Assembly (NCBI RefSeq): GCF_019801965.1
Contig: NZ_JAHVIA010000007.1
Coordinates: forward strand, 186,001-250,000
Reading direction: 5' to 3'
Length of the DNA: 64,000 nucleotides
Source: Salipiger bermudensis
Lineage (GTDB): Bacteria > Pseudomonadota > Alphaproteobacteria > Rhodobacterales > Rhodobacteraceae
Below the pieces are notes generated by a model. The model saw nothing but the letters and a program-made list of their open reading frames with translations. It was not told the DNA's origin and searched no databases. The position numbers and the translations under genes were made by a program. Below are positions 1 to 9,283 of the stretch, in pieces; positions within the stretch are counted from its first letter, which is position 1; the number at the start of each line of letters is the position of its first letter.

Positions 1-636
1 ATCCCGCAGGAGAAGCTCGACCGTCTCGCGAAGCTCGAGACCGCCACCATCGGCCACTTCTACCACTACGGCTTCGCCGCCCCCGCGATCCAGCCGGTGC
101 TGCCGGGCAAGGTCGTCGTGGGCACGCTGGCGACGCTGGCGATCCCCGGCCTCGACTCGACGCTGCTGCACCACTGCCTGAGCCAGTGCGGCCCGGGCTA
201 CTTCCTCGCCGTCGATCGCCTCGGCGACACCAAGTATGCCTGCTGGGGCGGCGGCGTGACCCGCATGGCGGCGATGATCGGCCTCGAGGGCGGCTGCGTC
301 GACGGCCCGCACACCGACACCGCCGAGATCGCCGATCAGGATTTCGCGATGTGGTCGCGCGGTGCCTCGCCGGTCACCACCCGCCTCTACAACACCGGCG
401 GCGGCTTCAACGTGCCGGTGTCGATCGGCGGCGCGGCGGTCCTGCCGGGCTACGCGGTGTTGGCCGATGATTGCGGCGTGCTGTTCATCGCGCCGGAAGA
501 TCTCGACGAGGTCATCGAGCGCGGCGAGTTCCTCACCGAGCGCGGCCGCGTCAACGAGGCCAAGGTCACCGGCGGCCTCCATCTCGGCGAGATGTCCGGC
601 GCCACCAAGATGGTCGAGGAAAAGACCAAGGGCTGA
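1..636 (+). CDS. RraA family protein (4-hydroxy-4-methyl-2-oxoglutarate aldolase-like), 5' truncated
   Basis: The reading frame is open from base 1, so the gene starts before the window; 211 codons and the stop are present. The conserved RraA core is visible: a GD...CWGG..TRMAA stretch, a DG..xD metal-site region, a PV.IGGAAVLPGY stretch and ADDCGVLFI near the end. The family comprises class II HMG/CHA aldolases and inhibitors of RNase E. The usual Arg of the G-x20-R-D motif is a Thr here (codon at 313-315, in DGPHTD), so aldolase activity is uncertain. It converges on the LysR gene with 3 bp between stop codons. Confidence 0.8.
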   Translation: MPQEKLDRLAKLETATIGHFYHYGFAAPAIQPVLPGKVVVGTLATLAIPGLDSTLLHHCLSQCGPGYFLAVDRLGDTKYACWGGGVTRMAAMIGLEGGCVDGPHTDTAEIADQDFAMWSRGASPVTTRLYNTGGGFNVPVSIGGAAVLPGYAVLADDCGVLFIAPEDLDEVIERGEFLTERGRVNEAKVTGGLHLGEMSGATKMVEEKTKG

Positions 637-639
637 GGC

Positions 640-1557
640 TCAGAGGTCCTCGAAGGAGCTGTAGCGCCGATGTTCTCCGCACCATGCCCTCGCCGCCTCG
701 CGCGCAAGCTCGAGCACTTCGCCTACCTGCTTGCGGCGGGCGCGGTTGGCATGGGTGCAGGAGACATGCAGCGGCGCCAGCCCTTCGGTGGCCGCGATCT
801 CGACAACCTTGCCGCTGGCGATCTCGCGTTCGAGCGCCGCCAGCGGCAGCGCCGAGGCCCCGTAGCCCAAGCGCACCATCTCGCAGATCGTCGAGAGCGA
901 ATTGCCGTAATGCCGCGCCGCGCTGCGCTCGGCCATGTTGTCGACGTAGTCGGCCACCGGATTGAACAGCGGCGAGGTCTTCGGGTAGTGCACCAGCGGC
1001 AGGGCGCGCAGCGCGTCCGGGCTCATCGGCTGTTCGCATCCCTTGATGACCCCCGCGTGAGCCACCCAGCCGACCTCGTAGCGCACCGCGAAATCGGCGC
1101 CGCGGGCGCGGTCGCCGGTGGCGGTGAAGGCCGCATCCAGCGTGCCCGCCTCGACCAGCCGGCGCAGCTGCAGGTCGGAGCCCACGTAGATGTCGAACAT
1201 CAGCTCTGGCGCCTCCTCGGCCACCCTGTCACGCAGCAGCGGGCCCCAGGTGAGCGCCGCCATGCCGACAAGGCCGATGCTGACGCCCTGCTTGTGCCGG
1301 TCCTGCAACCGGCCCAGCATCGCCTCGCGCAGGTTCAGGAACTGAACCGCGAATTCCGCAACTTCCAAGCCCTGATCGGTGAGCGCGAAGCCGTTGGCCT
1401 CGCGGTCGATCAGGGTCTTACCAAGATCCTTCTCAAGCGACGTGATCCGCGCCGAGACCGCAGGCTGTGTCAGGCCGAGATACTCGGCCGTCTGCCGGTG
1501 GTTTCCGAACTGGCTCAGCCAGTAGAACGCCTCGAGCTGCTTGAGATTCATTCCCAT
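640..1557 (-). CDS. LysR family transcriptional regulator
   Basis: 305 aa, the normal length for the family. Residues 4-63 form the N-terminal winged helix-turn-helix (LKQLEAFYWLSQFGNHRQTA, then TQPAVSARITSLEKDLG); the rest is the periplasmic-binding-like effector domain. A start two codons downstream (MNLKQLEAF) is equally plausible. It is divergent from the 2-hydroxyacid dehydrogenase gene with only 32 bp between start codons, the usual arrangement of a LysR regulator and its target. Promoters and the T-N11-A type operator must therefore overlap the short gap or the coding ends. The effector cannot be read from sequence. Confidence 0.9.
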   Translation of the reverse strand: MGMNLKQLEAFYWLSQFGNHRQTAEYLGLTQPAVSARITSLEKDLGKTLIDREANGFALTDQGLEVAEFAVQFLNLREAMLGRLQDRHKQGVSIGLVGMAALTWGPLLRDRVAEEAPELMFDIYVGSDLQLRRLVEAGTLDAAFTATGDRARGADFAVRYEVGWVAHAGVIKGCEQPMSPDALRALPLVHYPKTSPLFNPVADYVDNMAERSAARHYGNSLSTICEMVRLGYGASALPLAALEREIASGKVVEIAATEGLAPLHVSCTHANRARRKQVGEVLELAREAARAWCGEHRRYSSFEDL

Positions 1558-1589
1558 TCCTCAAAGATGACCGACCCAAAGGAGCAAAC

Positions 1590-2522
1590 ATGACCGTCGC
1601 CGTCTACCTTCCCCTCGAAGACAAGACCCAGTGGTGGGTAGAGATGTTGCAGGAGCTGATGCCCGGCTGGGACATCGCCCCGATCGACGCCATCACCGAT
1701 CCCGACGCCGTCACCTATGCCGTGGTCTGGCGGCCGCGTACAGGCGATCTGGCAAAATTCAGCAATCTCAAGGCAATCGTCTCAATCGGGGCGGGAATCG
1801 ACCACGTGCTGGGCGACGAGGAGTTGCCGCAGGGTGTGCCGATCATCCGCACCGTGGGCGATGACCTGACCCAGCGGATGCGCGAATACGTGGCGCTGCA
1901 CGTGCTGCGCCATCACCGCGACATGCCGCGCCAGCTGCAGGCCCAGGCCGAGCTCGACTGGCACGCCATCGTGGTGCCCGTCGCGCCCAACCGGACCGTC
2001 GGCGTCATGGGGCTCGGCAATCTCGGCGCCGCCGCTGCGCAGACCCTGTCGATGCTGGGCTTTACCACCCGCGGCTGGTCGAAATCGCCGAAGTCGATCG
2101 AGGGCGTCGAGACCTTCACCGGCCCCGAGCAGATGGACGCCTTCCTCGACGGCTGCGAGATCCTCGTGAACCTGCTGCCGCTGACCGAGCACACCACCGG
2201 CATCCTCAACGCCGAGCTCTTCGGCAAGCTCGCCGAGGGCGCCTGCGTGATCAACTGCGCCCGCGGCCCGCACCTCGTCGATGCCGACCTGCTGGCGGCG
2301 CTCGAGAGCGGTCAGATCAAGCAGGCCACGCTCGACGTGTTCCACCAGGAGCCGCTGCCGACCGACAACCCGTTCTGGACCACCCCGGGCATCACCGTGA
2401 CCCCGCACGTGGCCTCCCAGATCGACGCCGCCACCGGCGGGCGCATCATCGCCGCCAACCTCAAGACCTTCGAGGAGACCGGCACCTGCGCCGATCTCGC
2501 CGATGCGTCGCGCGGCTACTGA
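1590..2522 (+). CDS. D-isomer 2-hydroxyacid dehydrogenase, glyoxylate/hydroxypyruvate reductase A type
   Basis: 310 aa, the GhrA length. An NAD(P)-binding Rossmann motif GVMGLGNLG sits near residues 133-141. The catalytic Arg (NCARG), Glu (HQEPLP) and His (TPHVASQ) of the D-2-hydroxyacid dehydrogenase family are all present. The family reduces glyoxylate to glycolate or hydroxypyruvate to glycerate in the cytoplasm. A purine-rich ribosome site (aaaggag) lies 6-12 bases before the ATG. It is divergent from, and likely controlled by, the adjacent LysR gene. Exact substrate is not decided by sequence. Confidence 0.87.
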   Translation: MTVAVYLPLEDKTQWWVEMLQELMPGWDIAPIDAITDPDAVTYAVVWRPRTGDLAKFSNLKAIVSIGAGIDHVLGDEELPQGVPIIRTVGDDLTQRMREYVALHVLRHHRDMPRQLQAQAELDWHAIVVPVAPNRTVGVMGLGNLGAAAAQTLSMLGFTTRGWSKSPKSIEGVETFTGPEQMDAFLDGCEILVNLLPLTEHTTGILNAELFGKLAEGACVINCARGPHLVDADLLAALESGQIKQATLDVFHQEPLPTDNPFWTTPGITVTPHVASQIDAATGGRIIAANLKTFEETGTCADLADASRGY

Positions 2523-2529
2523 CGCGAAA

Positions 2530-2554
2530 CGCCGGGCGGTCTCCCTGCCCGGCG
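2530..2554 (+). terminator. hairpin after the hydroxyacid dehydrogenase gene
   Basis: CGCCGGGC at 2530-2537 pairs perfectly with GCCCGGCG at 2547-2554 across a 9-base loop, starting 8 bases after the stop codon. What follows is pyrimidine-rich (tgctctcactcttcc) but not a clean T run, so it is a weak intrinsic terminator or a transcript-end stabiliser between two convergent genes. Confidence 0.45.
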
Positions 2555-2671
2555 TGCTCTCACTCTTCCGGCGCCTGCTGGCCGCGCTCGATGCGCTGTC
2601 GCAGCCGCCGGTCGAGGCCCTTATGACGGCGCGGCCCCGCTAAGCCGCGCCGTTCTTCACGCCGTCACCGG

Positions 2672-4348
2672 TCATTCCGCCGGGCTCGACTGCTCGCGCA
2701 GGCCGCCCGAGGTGCTCTCTTCGCTGGCCGGGCCGTGGCCGAACTCTTCCAGCTCGGGCCGGGTGCCGATGGTGATGTGGTCGATATCCTCGGCCGCGAA
2801 ACCGCGGATGATCGACGGGATCATCATGCTCACCAGCACGAAGATCGGCAGCCCCACCACGGTGATCACCTGTTGCAGCGCCGTCAGACCCGCCTCGCCC
2901 GCGAGCAGGATCAGCATCGCCGCGACGAGCCCCTCGGCCACGCCCCAGAACACCCGCTGATGGGTCGGTCCCGGCGTCGCCTCGCCGGTGCAGAGCATGT
3001 CGACCACAAGCGAGGCCGAGTCCGACGAGGTGGCGAAGAAGATCGCCACGATCACCACGGCGAAGCCCTGGATGAAGGCGGTGAAGGGGAAGTGCTCGAA
3101 GAAGGCAAACATGGCCAGCGGCACGCTGTCGGCCACCGCGCGGCTGATTTCGCCGGCGCTTTCGCCCATCGCCTCGCGGGCGGCAAGGCCGAGCCCGTCG
3201 AAATCCATCGCCTGCCAGCCGAAGATCGCAAACCAGATCAGGGTGAAGAGCGACGGCGCCAGCAGCACGCCGAAGACGAACTCGCGCACCGTGCGGCCGC
3301 GCGAGATACGCGCCACGAAGAGCCCGATGAAGGGCGACCAGGTGACCGTCCAGGCCCAGTAGAACACCGTCCACGAGCCTTGCCAGCCCCAGCCATCGGT
3401 GGTCGGGTTCTCGTTGGCCAGCATGTCGTTCCAGAAGGCAAGCCGCGGCAGGTTGCCGAAATAGAGCCCGAAGGTCTCGACGATGCCCCGCAGCAGGAAC
3501 AGGGTCGAGCCGCAGACCAGCACGAAGACCATCAGAGCGACCGCCATGCCGATGTTGAGGTTGGAGAGCAGCTTCACGCCCTTGTCGAGCCCGGCGACGA
3601 TCGAGCCCACGGCCACCGCCGTCAGTACCGCGAGGATCATCACCTGCACCCAGGCCCCCGAGCCGGTGCCGAAGAGCGCGTTGAGGCCAGCGGCGATCTG
3701 GCTCGAGCCGAGCCCCAGCGAGACCGCGACGCCGAACAGCGTGCCGAGGATCGAGGCGATGTCGATGGCCTTGCCGACGGGGCCGTGGATACCTTCGCCC
3801 AGCAGCGGATAGAACACCGAGCTCACCCGCACCGGCAGGTCGTAGCGGTTGATGAAATAGGCGAAGGCCAGGCCCGGCAGGGTGAAGATCGTCCAGGTGT
3901 GCAGGCCGAGATGGTAGATCGCGATGGAGATCGCATCCTTGGCAGCGGCCTCGGAATAGGGCTCGACTCCCTGCAGCGGCGGGTTGGAGAAATGGCTGAT
4001 CGGCTCGGCCACCCCCCAGAACATTAGCACCGTCCCGATGCCGCCGGCAAACAGCATGGTGAACCACGACAGGTTGGAATAGGCCGGACGCTCGCCCTTG
4101 CGGCCCAGCCGGATATGGCCGTGGCGCGACATGGCGGCCCAGATCAGGAAGCCCAGCCAGACATTGACGCCCAGCACGAAGAACCAGCCCAGATTGGTGA
4201 CGATCCAACTTCGCCCGGCGGCGAAGGCATCCCCGATGGGCTCCGGGAAGAGGATGAGGGCAAGGACGAATAAGACGGTGAACCCGGCGGATACGAAGAA
4301 TATCGTCGGATCGGTTCTCAGGCCGAGACGGCGGGACAGCTGTTCCAA
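2672..4348 (-). CDS. BCCT family betaine/carnitine/choline transporter
   Basis: 558 aa with about twelve hydrophobic membrane segments. The BCCT signature is at residues 324-340 (GSWTVFYWAWTVTWSPF), and the glycine-rich substrate/sodium segment GGIGTVLMFWGVAEP follows residue 101. Family members take up trimethylammonium compounds such as glycine betaine, choline, carnitine or DMSP across the inner membrane. The glycine stretch is GIGT rather than the GMGIG of BetP, so the coupling ion and substrate are not certain. It is convergent with the hydroxyacid dehydrogenase gene and divergent from the GntR gene, with a 169-bp gap before the latter. Confidence 0.92.
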   Translation of the reverse strand: MEQLSRRLGLRTDPTIFFVSAGFTVLFVLALILFPEPIGDAFAAGRSWIVTNLGWFFVLGVNVWLGFLIWAAMSRHGHIRLGRKGERPAYSNLSWFTMLFAGGIGTVLMFWGVAEPISHFSNPPLQGVEPYSEAAAKDAISIAIYHLGLHTWTIFTLPGLAFAYFINRYDLPVRVSSVFYPLLGEGIHGPVGKAIDIASILGTLFGVAVSLGLGSSQIAAGLNALFGTGSGAWVQVMILAVLTAVAVGSIVAGLDKGVKLLSNLNIGMAVALMVFVLVCGSTLFLLRGIVETFGLYFGNLPRLAFWNDMLANENPTTDGWGWQGSWTVFYWAWTVTWSPFIGLFVARISRGRTVREFVFGVLLAPSLFTLIWFAIFGWQAMDFDGLGLAAREAMGESAGEISRAVADSVPLAMFAFFEHFPFTAFIQGFAVVIVAIFFATSSDSASLVVDMLCTGEATPGPTHQRVFWGVAEGLVAAMLILLAGEAGLTALQQVITVVGLPIFVLVSMMIPSIIRGFAAEDIDHITIGTRPELEEFGHGPASEESTSGGLREQSSPAE

Positions 4349-4475
4349 GGATCAAGCCTTTGTGTTTTTCCAATGAGTTCGGAACCCAACAGAGGCGGGT
4401 GGGGTTTGGTTCCGCTCAATCTTTACGGGAATTCGACTTGCCTCTGCGTCGCTCCGTTGACCCTGCCGGCAAGCG

Positions 4476-4497
4476 CTGCATACGCTGCTGCATACAG
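4476..4497. promoter_or_regulatory. candidate GntR (FCD) operator overlapping the -10 region of the regulator gene
   Basis: CTGCATAC (4476-4483), six bases, then GCATACAG (4490-4497): the same 8-6-8 layout as the site at 5231-5252 in front of the ThDP enzyme gene. A plausible -35 TTGACC lies at 4457-4462, and the site overlaps the expected -10 (TACGCT at 4481), which fits autorepression. The assignment to the regulator at 4518 is inferred from position. Confidence 0.55.
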
Positions 4498-4517
4498 AGA
4501 TCCAGACAGGTCGCGAC

Positions 4518-5195
4518 ATGCCCCCTCAGCCCAGCCCCGCCAGTACATCGCAGCGCGCCTATGCGGAGCTGCGCGAGCGGCTCTTGCGTGCCACCTTTCT
4601 CCCCGGGGAGAAGCTCAACGAAGTCGCTCTGGCCGCCGAGCTCGCACTCAGCCGCACGCCGCTGCGCGAAGCGCTCAACCGGCTGAATGCCGAGGGGCTT
4701 CTGGTGCATCACGACCGGGGCTTCGCCGCGCCGTCGCTCGATCCCGAGCGCGTCTTCGACCTGTTCGAGGCCCGGCTCGAAATCGAATGCGCCACCATCC
4801 GCCTCGCCTGCGAACGTGCCGATCCCGCCGCGCTCGATGAGCTGGCCGCCTTCCTTGAGGAGAGCGGCGCGGAATCGCCGGAGGCCTCGGTCGGCCGGCT
4901 GATCGAGCTCGATATCGGCTTCCACGACCGCATCGCCCGCCTCTCGGGCAATGCTGTGCTGCGCCAGATGCTCGCCAATCTCAACGACCGGCTGCACCTG
5001 ATCCGCTGGATCGCTATGGAAGGACGGCGCGAGCAGACCCAGACCCAGCACCGCGACATGCTCGCACATCTGCGCGACCGCGACGCCGAGGCGGCGATGG
5101 CCGCCATGCGGGTGCATATCCTGCACCGCAAGGAAGACATCCTCGCCGCGGTCAAGGCCGCCTACGGGCATGTCTACACGAGCGCGCGCAGCTGA
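4518..5195 (+). CDS. GntR family transcriptional regulator, FCD subfamily
   Basis: 225 aa. An N-terminal winged helix (LRERLLRATFLPGEKLNEVA, then SRTPLREALNRL) is followed by an all-helical FCD effector domain with the expected acidic and His ligand positions (DIGFHDRIA, QTQHRDML). FCD regulators usually repress catabolic genes and release DNA on binding an organic acid. The ThDP enzyme gene follows 101 bp downstream on the same strand, preceded by an operator-like site matching the one before this gene. The start chosen gives MPPQPSPAS before the first helix. Confidence 0.92.
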   Translation: MPPQPSPASTSQRAYAELRERLLRATFLPGEKLNEVALAAELALSRTPLREALNRLNAEGLLVHHDRGFAAPSLDPERVFDLFEARLEIECATIRLACERADPAALDELAAFLEESGAESPEASVGRLIELDIGFHDRIARLSGNAVLRQMLANLNDRLHLIRWIAMEGRREQTQTQHRDMLAHLRDRDAEAAMAAMRVHILHRKEDILAAVKAAYGHVYTSARS

Positions 5196-5230
5196 GCGGC
5201 CCGAGAGGCGTTGTCGCGCTGCCGACAGCG

Positions 5231-5252
5231 CTGTATACAAGAAAGAATACAG
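5231..5252. promoter_or_regulatory. candidate GntR (FCD) operator before the ThDP enzyme gene
   Basis: CTGTATAC (5231-5238), six bases, GAATACAG (5245-5252). The half-sites fit CTGYATAC/GMATACAG, as does the site at 4476-4497. It lies 45 bp upstream of the ATG at 5297 and just after the regulator gene, so it probably controls the downstream gene separately. Confidence 0.55.
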
Positions 5253-5296
5253 ATATTTGACGACCCCGCCTCGCATCCCCGCCAAGGAGACCCCAC

Positions 5297-6988
5297 ATGG
5301 ACAACAGATTGAACGGCGCCGAGGCGATGGTGCGGATGCTCGAGGCGCAGGGTGTGCGGCATATCTTCGGCCTTTGCGGCGACACCACTTTGCCCTTCTA
5401 CGACGCGATGCACCTGCTCGATCACAAGATCGAACACGTGCTCACCCGCGATGAGCGCTGCGCCACCTACATGGCCGACGGCTATTCCCGCGTCACCGGC
5501 CGCCCCGGCGTCTGCGAAGGCCCCTCTGGCGGCGGTGCGACCTATATCCTGCCGGGCTTGATCGAGGCTTCGGAAAGCTCCTACGCGGTGCTCGGCATCA
5601 CCACCGACATCTCGGTGGCCAGCTACGGGAAATACCCACTCACCGAGGTCGACCAGGAAGCGCTGATGCGCCCCTTGACCAAGTGGAACACGGTGATCAA
5701 GCGCGCCGATCACATCCCGCGCATGGTCCGCGCCGCCTTCCGCGCCATGACCACCGGGCGCTCGGGCGCCGCCCATCTCGGCCTGCCCTATGACATCCAG
5801 TACGACAGCGTCGACCCGGCCGAGATCTGGGCCGACCCGGCGCTCGCCACCTACCCCGCCTACCGCACCGGCCCCGACCCGGCGGCCGTCGAGGCGGCGG
5901 TGGACGCGATGCTCTCGGCCAAGACCCCGCTCATCGTCTGCGGTGGCGGCATCGTCGTCTCCGGCGCCATGGCCGAGCTCGACCGGCTCGCCACGCGGCT
6001 CGACATCGCCGTCGCCACCTCGATCTCGGGGCAAGGCGCGCTGGCCGACAGCCACCCCAACGCGCTCGGCGTCGTGGGCTCGAACGGCGGCACCGACCAG
6101 ACCTGGGAGATGATGGAGGCCGCGGACCTGGTGATCTTCATGGGCTGCCGCGCCGGCTCCACCACCACCTCGCGCTGGGAGGCCCCGAGCCCCGGCACCC
6201 GCATCGTGCATTTCGACGTCGACCCGATGGTGATCGGCGCCAACCTGCCCACCGAGGTCGGCGTCGTGGGCGACCTGCGCCTCGCGCTCGAGAGCGTCAA
6301 CGCAGAGCTCGACCGCCGTGGCCAGGGCGCCGCGACCTTCGGCGGTGCGGCCGCCGTGGCCGACATCAAGCGCCGCAAGTTCGAGATCTTCGACCGCATC
6401 GCCGCAGAAGACAGCCGCCCCATCCGCCCCGAGCGCGTCATCGCATCGCTCATGAAGGTGCTGCCGTCTGATGCCACCGTGGTCTCCGACCCCGGCACCT
6501 CCTGCCCCTACGCCTCGGCCTATTACCGGCAGGCGCTGGCGGGCCGGTATTTCATCACCAACCGCGCCCACGGGGCGCTCGGCTACTCGCTCTCGGCCTC
6601 GCTTGGCGCGTGGTACGGGCGGCCGCAAAGCAAGACCGTGGCACTGATGGGAGACGGCTCCTTCGGCTTCACCGTGGGCGAGCTGGAGACCGTCTGCCGA
6701 TCGCGCGCGCCGATCACCTTCGTGGTGTTCTCGAACGCGAATTTCGGCTGGATCAAGGCCAGCCAGATGGCCGACAAGGGCAGCCGCTACTACAATGTCG
6801 ATTTCAACCGCGTCGACCAGGCCGCCGTGGCCGCGGCCTACGGCGTCAAGTCGTGGCGCGTGGAGGATCCGGCCGAGCTCGACCGGGTGCTGGCCGAGGC
6901 GGTGGCGCATGACGGCCCGACGCTGGTCGACATCGTCACCCAGCCGCTCGAGGAGGCCAACGCGCCGGTGCGCCGCTGGATGGGCTAA
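5297..6988 (+). CDS. thiamine diphosphate-dependent enzyme, acetolactate synthase-like
   Basis: 563 aa in the three-domain ThDP layout. The N-terminal pyrimidine-binding domain carries the catalytic-Glu region (TRDERCATYMADGYSRVTG), the middle is a DHS-like Rossmann domain, and the C-terminal pyrophosphate domain has G452-D453-G454 followed by the expected downstream NANFGW. A good ribosome site (aaggag) is 7 bases before the ATG. It belongs to the large AHAS/POX/benzoylformate decarboxylase superfamily, but no regulatory subunit follows, so it is unlikely to be the biosynthetic acetolactate synthase. The GntR gene and its operator-like sites suggest a catabolic, inducible enzyme for a 2-oxoacid or similar substrate. 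Confidence 0.85.
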   Translation: MDNRLNGAEAMVRMLEAQGVRHIFGLCGDTTLPFYDAMHLLDHKIEHVLTRDERCATYMADGYSRVTGRPGVCEGPSGGGATYILPGLIEASESSYAVLGITTDISVASYGKYPLTEVDQEALMRPLTKWNTVIKRADHIPRMVRAAFRAMTTGRSGAAHLGLPYDIQYDSVDPAEIWADPALATYPAYRTGPDPAAVEAAVDAMLSAKTPLIVCGGGIVVSGAMAELDRLATRLDIAVATSISGQGALADSHPNALGVVGSNGGTDQTWEMMEAADLVIFMGCRAGSTTTSRWEAPSPGTRIVHFDVDPMVIGANLPTEVGVVGDLRLALESVNAELDRRGQGAATFGGAAAVADIKRRKFEIFDRIAAEDSRPIRPERVIASLMKVLPSDATVVSDPGTSCPYASAYYRQALAGRYFITNRAHGALGYSLSASLGAWYGRPQSKTVALMGDGSFGFTVGELETVCRSRAPITFVVFSNANFGWIKASQMADKGSRYYNVDFNRVDQAAVAAAYGVKSWRVEDPAELDRVLAEAVAHDGPTLVDIVTQPLEEANAPVRRWMG

Positions 6989-7003
6989 GCCCGGGCCGCC
7001 CGC

Positions 7004-7756
7004 TCAGAAGCGGCGCGGCTGCAGCCCGGCCTGGAACCACGCGGTCATCGAGTAGATGTCGTAGACCGGCAGGCCGGTCGCGGCCCGCACCGCGGCGCTG
7101 TAGGGCGCCATGTTGGTGCATTCCAGCACGATGGCGCCGAGCTCCGGATGCCGCGCCTGCAGCGCTCGCGCCGCCGCGACGACGTCGGCGCAGGCCTTCG
7201 CGAGATCGAGCTCCTGTCGCTCGGCCTTGATCAGCACCGGGAAGAACTCGCAGCCCTCCTCGCACCCCGCCACCGGCGTGTCGAGCGGCACGCCGATGCC
7301 GTCGAGATGCGCCGGCGTGATCCCAGAGGCGTTGATCGTGACGATGCCCACCCGCTTGCCCGGCGGCAGCGTCGCCTGCACCCAGGGCACCTGCATCATC
7401 GACGAGGTCGCCACCGGCACCTGCACCGCCTCCGCCAGCTGGCGCTGGTAGATCGACAGGAAGCCGCAATTGGTGGTGATGCCCTCTGCCCCGAGATCGA
7501 CCAGATCCCGCGCCGCGGCGATGAACGGCTCGAGCAGCCCCTCGGCGCGGTCGCAAACCACCTTGGCCGGGCTGGCGCCGCGCACAACGTGGTAGAGCAC
7601 CGGGAACGGCCAGGTCGTGGCGTTGCCCATGTCGCCATGGACGCGGGGAAAGCGCGCTTCGAGCATCAGGATACCGAGCGGCGCGCCATAGATCGCCTTG
7701 CCACCCTGCGCGACATGGCTGCCGGGGACTCCGAAGGGACGGACAGGATCGAACAT
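7004..7756 (-). CDS. aspartate/glutamate racemase family protein
   Basis: 250 aa. Both catalytic cysteines of the family are present: Cys97 in TTNCGF and Cys213 in LECTNMAPY, consistent with an Asp/Glu/hydantoin racemase or arylmalonate-decarboxylase/maleate-isomerase fold. I chose the ATG at 7756, giving MFDPVRPFG; a GGAG motif lies about 9 bases upstream. A longer frame to 7852 adds 32 residues without family character. It converges on the ThDP enzyme gene with 15 bp between, which may link the two in one pathway though they are not co-transcribed. Substrate unknown. Confidence 0.82.
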   Translation of the reverse strand: MFDPVRPFGVPGSHVAQGGKAIYGAPLGILMLEARFPRVHGDMGNATTWPFPVLYHVVRGASPAKVVCDRAEGLLEPFIAAARDLVDLGAEGITTNCGFLSIYQRQLAEAVQVPVATSSMMQVPWVQATLPPGKRVGIVTINASGITPAHLDGIGVPLDTPVAGCEEGCEFFPVLIKAERQELDLAKACADVVAAARALQARHPELGAIVLECTNMAPYSAAVRAATGLPVYDIYSMTAWFQAGLQPRRF

Positions 7757-8085
7757 CGGACAAGTCTCCGTGCAAGGGCGCGGCAGGCCGGAGGCGCCGG
7801 CGTGCACAAGGGCGATGCTTGAGCATATGGCGGGAGCTAGCACTTCGCACAACGTCGCGCTGGCCTCTGCTCCACACGCCTCGGCGAGTGCTGCAGTCGC
7901 GCCGCACCGTTGCGCTCACGTGACAGGTTTCTCTGCCGGTCGCCTCCGGCCAGCCTCTTCAGCGTCAGGGGTGTGCCGGGCTTCGAGCCCAATTTCCGAA
8001 AGCGCGAAGAACGTCCGGAAAAGATTTCGCAACCTCCCACATTTCGCCTTGTGCTCCCCGCTTTCGCTTGGATATACGCGTCGAC
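7757..8085. other. intergenic region before tRNA-Ser
   Basis: About 330 bp between the racemase-like gene start and the tRNA. No open frame here has convincing coding character. The last 40 bases are AT-richer (gatatacg at 8071) and probably carry the tRNA promoter. Nothing else is recognised. Confidence 0.5.
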
Positions 8086-8175
8086 GGAGACGTGGCCGAG
8101 TGGTCGAAGGCGCTCCCCTGCTAAGGGAGTAGGCGGGAAACCGTCTCGAGGGTTCGAATCCCTTCGTCTCCGCCA
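8086..8175 (+). tRNA. tRNA-Ser (anticodon GCU)
   Basis: A 90-nt class II tRNA. The acceptor 5' strand GGAGACG (8086-8092) pairs with CGTCTCC (8165-8171), followed by discriminator G and an encoded CCA (8173-8175). The anticodon arm CTCCC-CTGCTAA-GGGAG gives anticodon GCT, reading AGC/AGU serine codons. A long variable arm and the T-arm GGGTTCGAATCCC are present. It is the nearest RNA gene to the injection-system locus; no second copy of its 3' end was seen after that locus. Confidence 0.97.
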
Positions 8176-9283
8176 CCTACCATTTCATTGAATGGCCTTG
8201 GGGCGGCTGCCAGAGACTATGTAGATGGGCTGATACGGCTGTTCACCCCGCCCTGAACACGTCTCTGGTCAAGTCATTGTCCAATGGCGTCATGTGCGCA
8301 GGCCCGCACTTCTGACATAGTGACCAAGTTGTCGCTTCGGTCCTCGGACTTCGGCAGCACCGCTACAGCAAGCCCACTTTGTCATGCCCCCATTCGGCGG
8401 CGCCACCGGATCTTTCCCGTCATCGTCAACCGGCAGCGCGGTTCGTTCAAAATACCAGACAGAAGCAACATTGGGCGAGTTGGTGCTGGCACCGTCTTCC
8501 GCACAGTTGCGCGCGACAGACATCATCTAACGATGAGCATCATCACAGGTCCTCGCGAATTTCGACCAGCACACCCTCTCGCTCTGTGACACTCCAGCCG
8601 GAGGCTGCCGAAGAGCCGAATGGAGGACGCCGGAGAGCGCCCATGCTGCAGCGAGCAGGCCCGCTGCCGGCGTCGCCGACGAGCGCAACCCATTCTCGCT
8701 GATGAAGAAATGCAACTCGAAACCTTTCGGCCATCAGCACGCGGACAGCCTTCAATCGCCGCAAGAGGGCGCCGCATGGACAGCTCCGCTCACCGAGCGA
8801 TATCCGCTCTCATCCGCGTCTTCAGTGCAGATTTCCAAAACCGGAAAGTGCCCGCCGACAGGTCTTGAGCGCAGAACGACACATCGACTTTTTCTGCCAC
8901 ATTACCCGATCGCACGACAATTCTAGCGGACAGCCTTCCTCCGATCCTCACACAGCCAAACGACGCGAATTCATGTATGACTGTCTCCGCCTAACCAAAT
9001 ATATCCACCACCGGGACACATCACCCCTTGAAACACCACTTTCTCATCTATCGGGTAAAAGCACATCGTTCCCGACCATCTCCCGCCACAAACTTGAAAT
9101 CCAAATTACGGGCGAATTTAATCCCTTCATTAAATTTGAATACGACCCAAACCATTACTCAACTTATTCACCCAGATTTTGAAAAAACCAATGACCACAT
9201 TGCCAACCGGACTATAATAAAACCCTACCCCAACTCAATCATCAGACGCCCATAAACTCAGCCCCGTCAGCCACCCGTCAGAA

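Noticed and set aside
8284-9255. Short open frames of 60-107 codons in the AT-rich gap
   Set aside because: They overlap each other in several phases, lack convincing ribosome sites and show no recognisable domain or coding periodicity.
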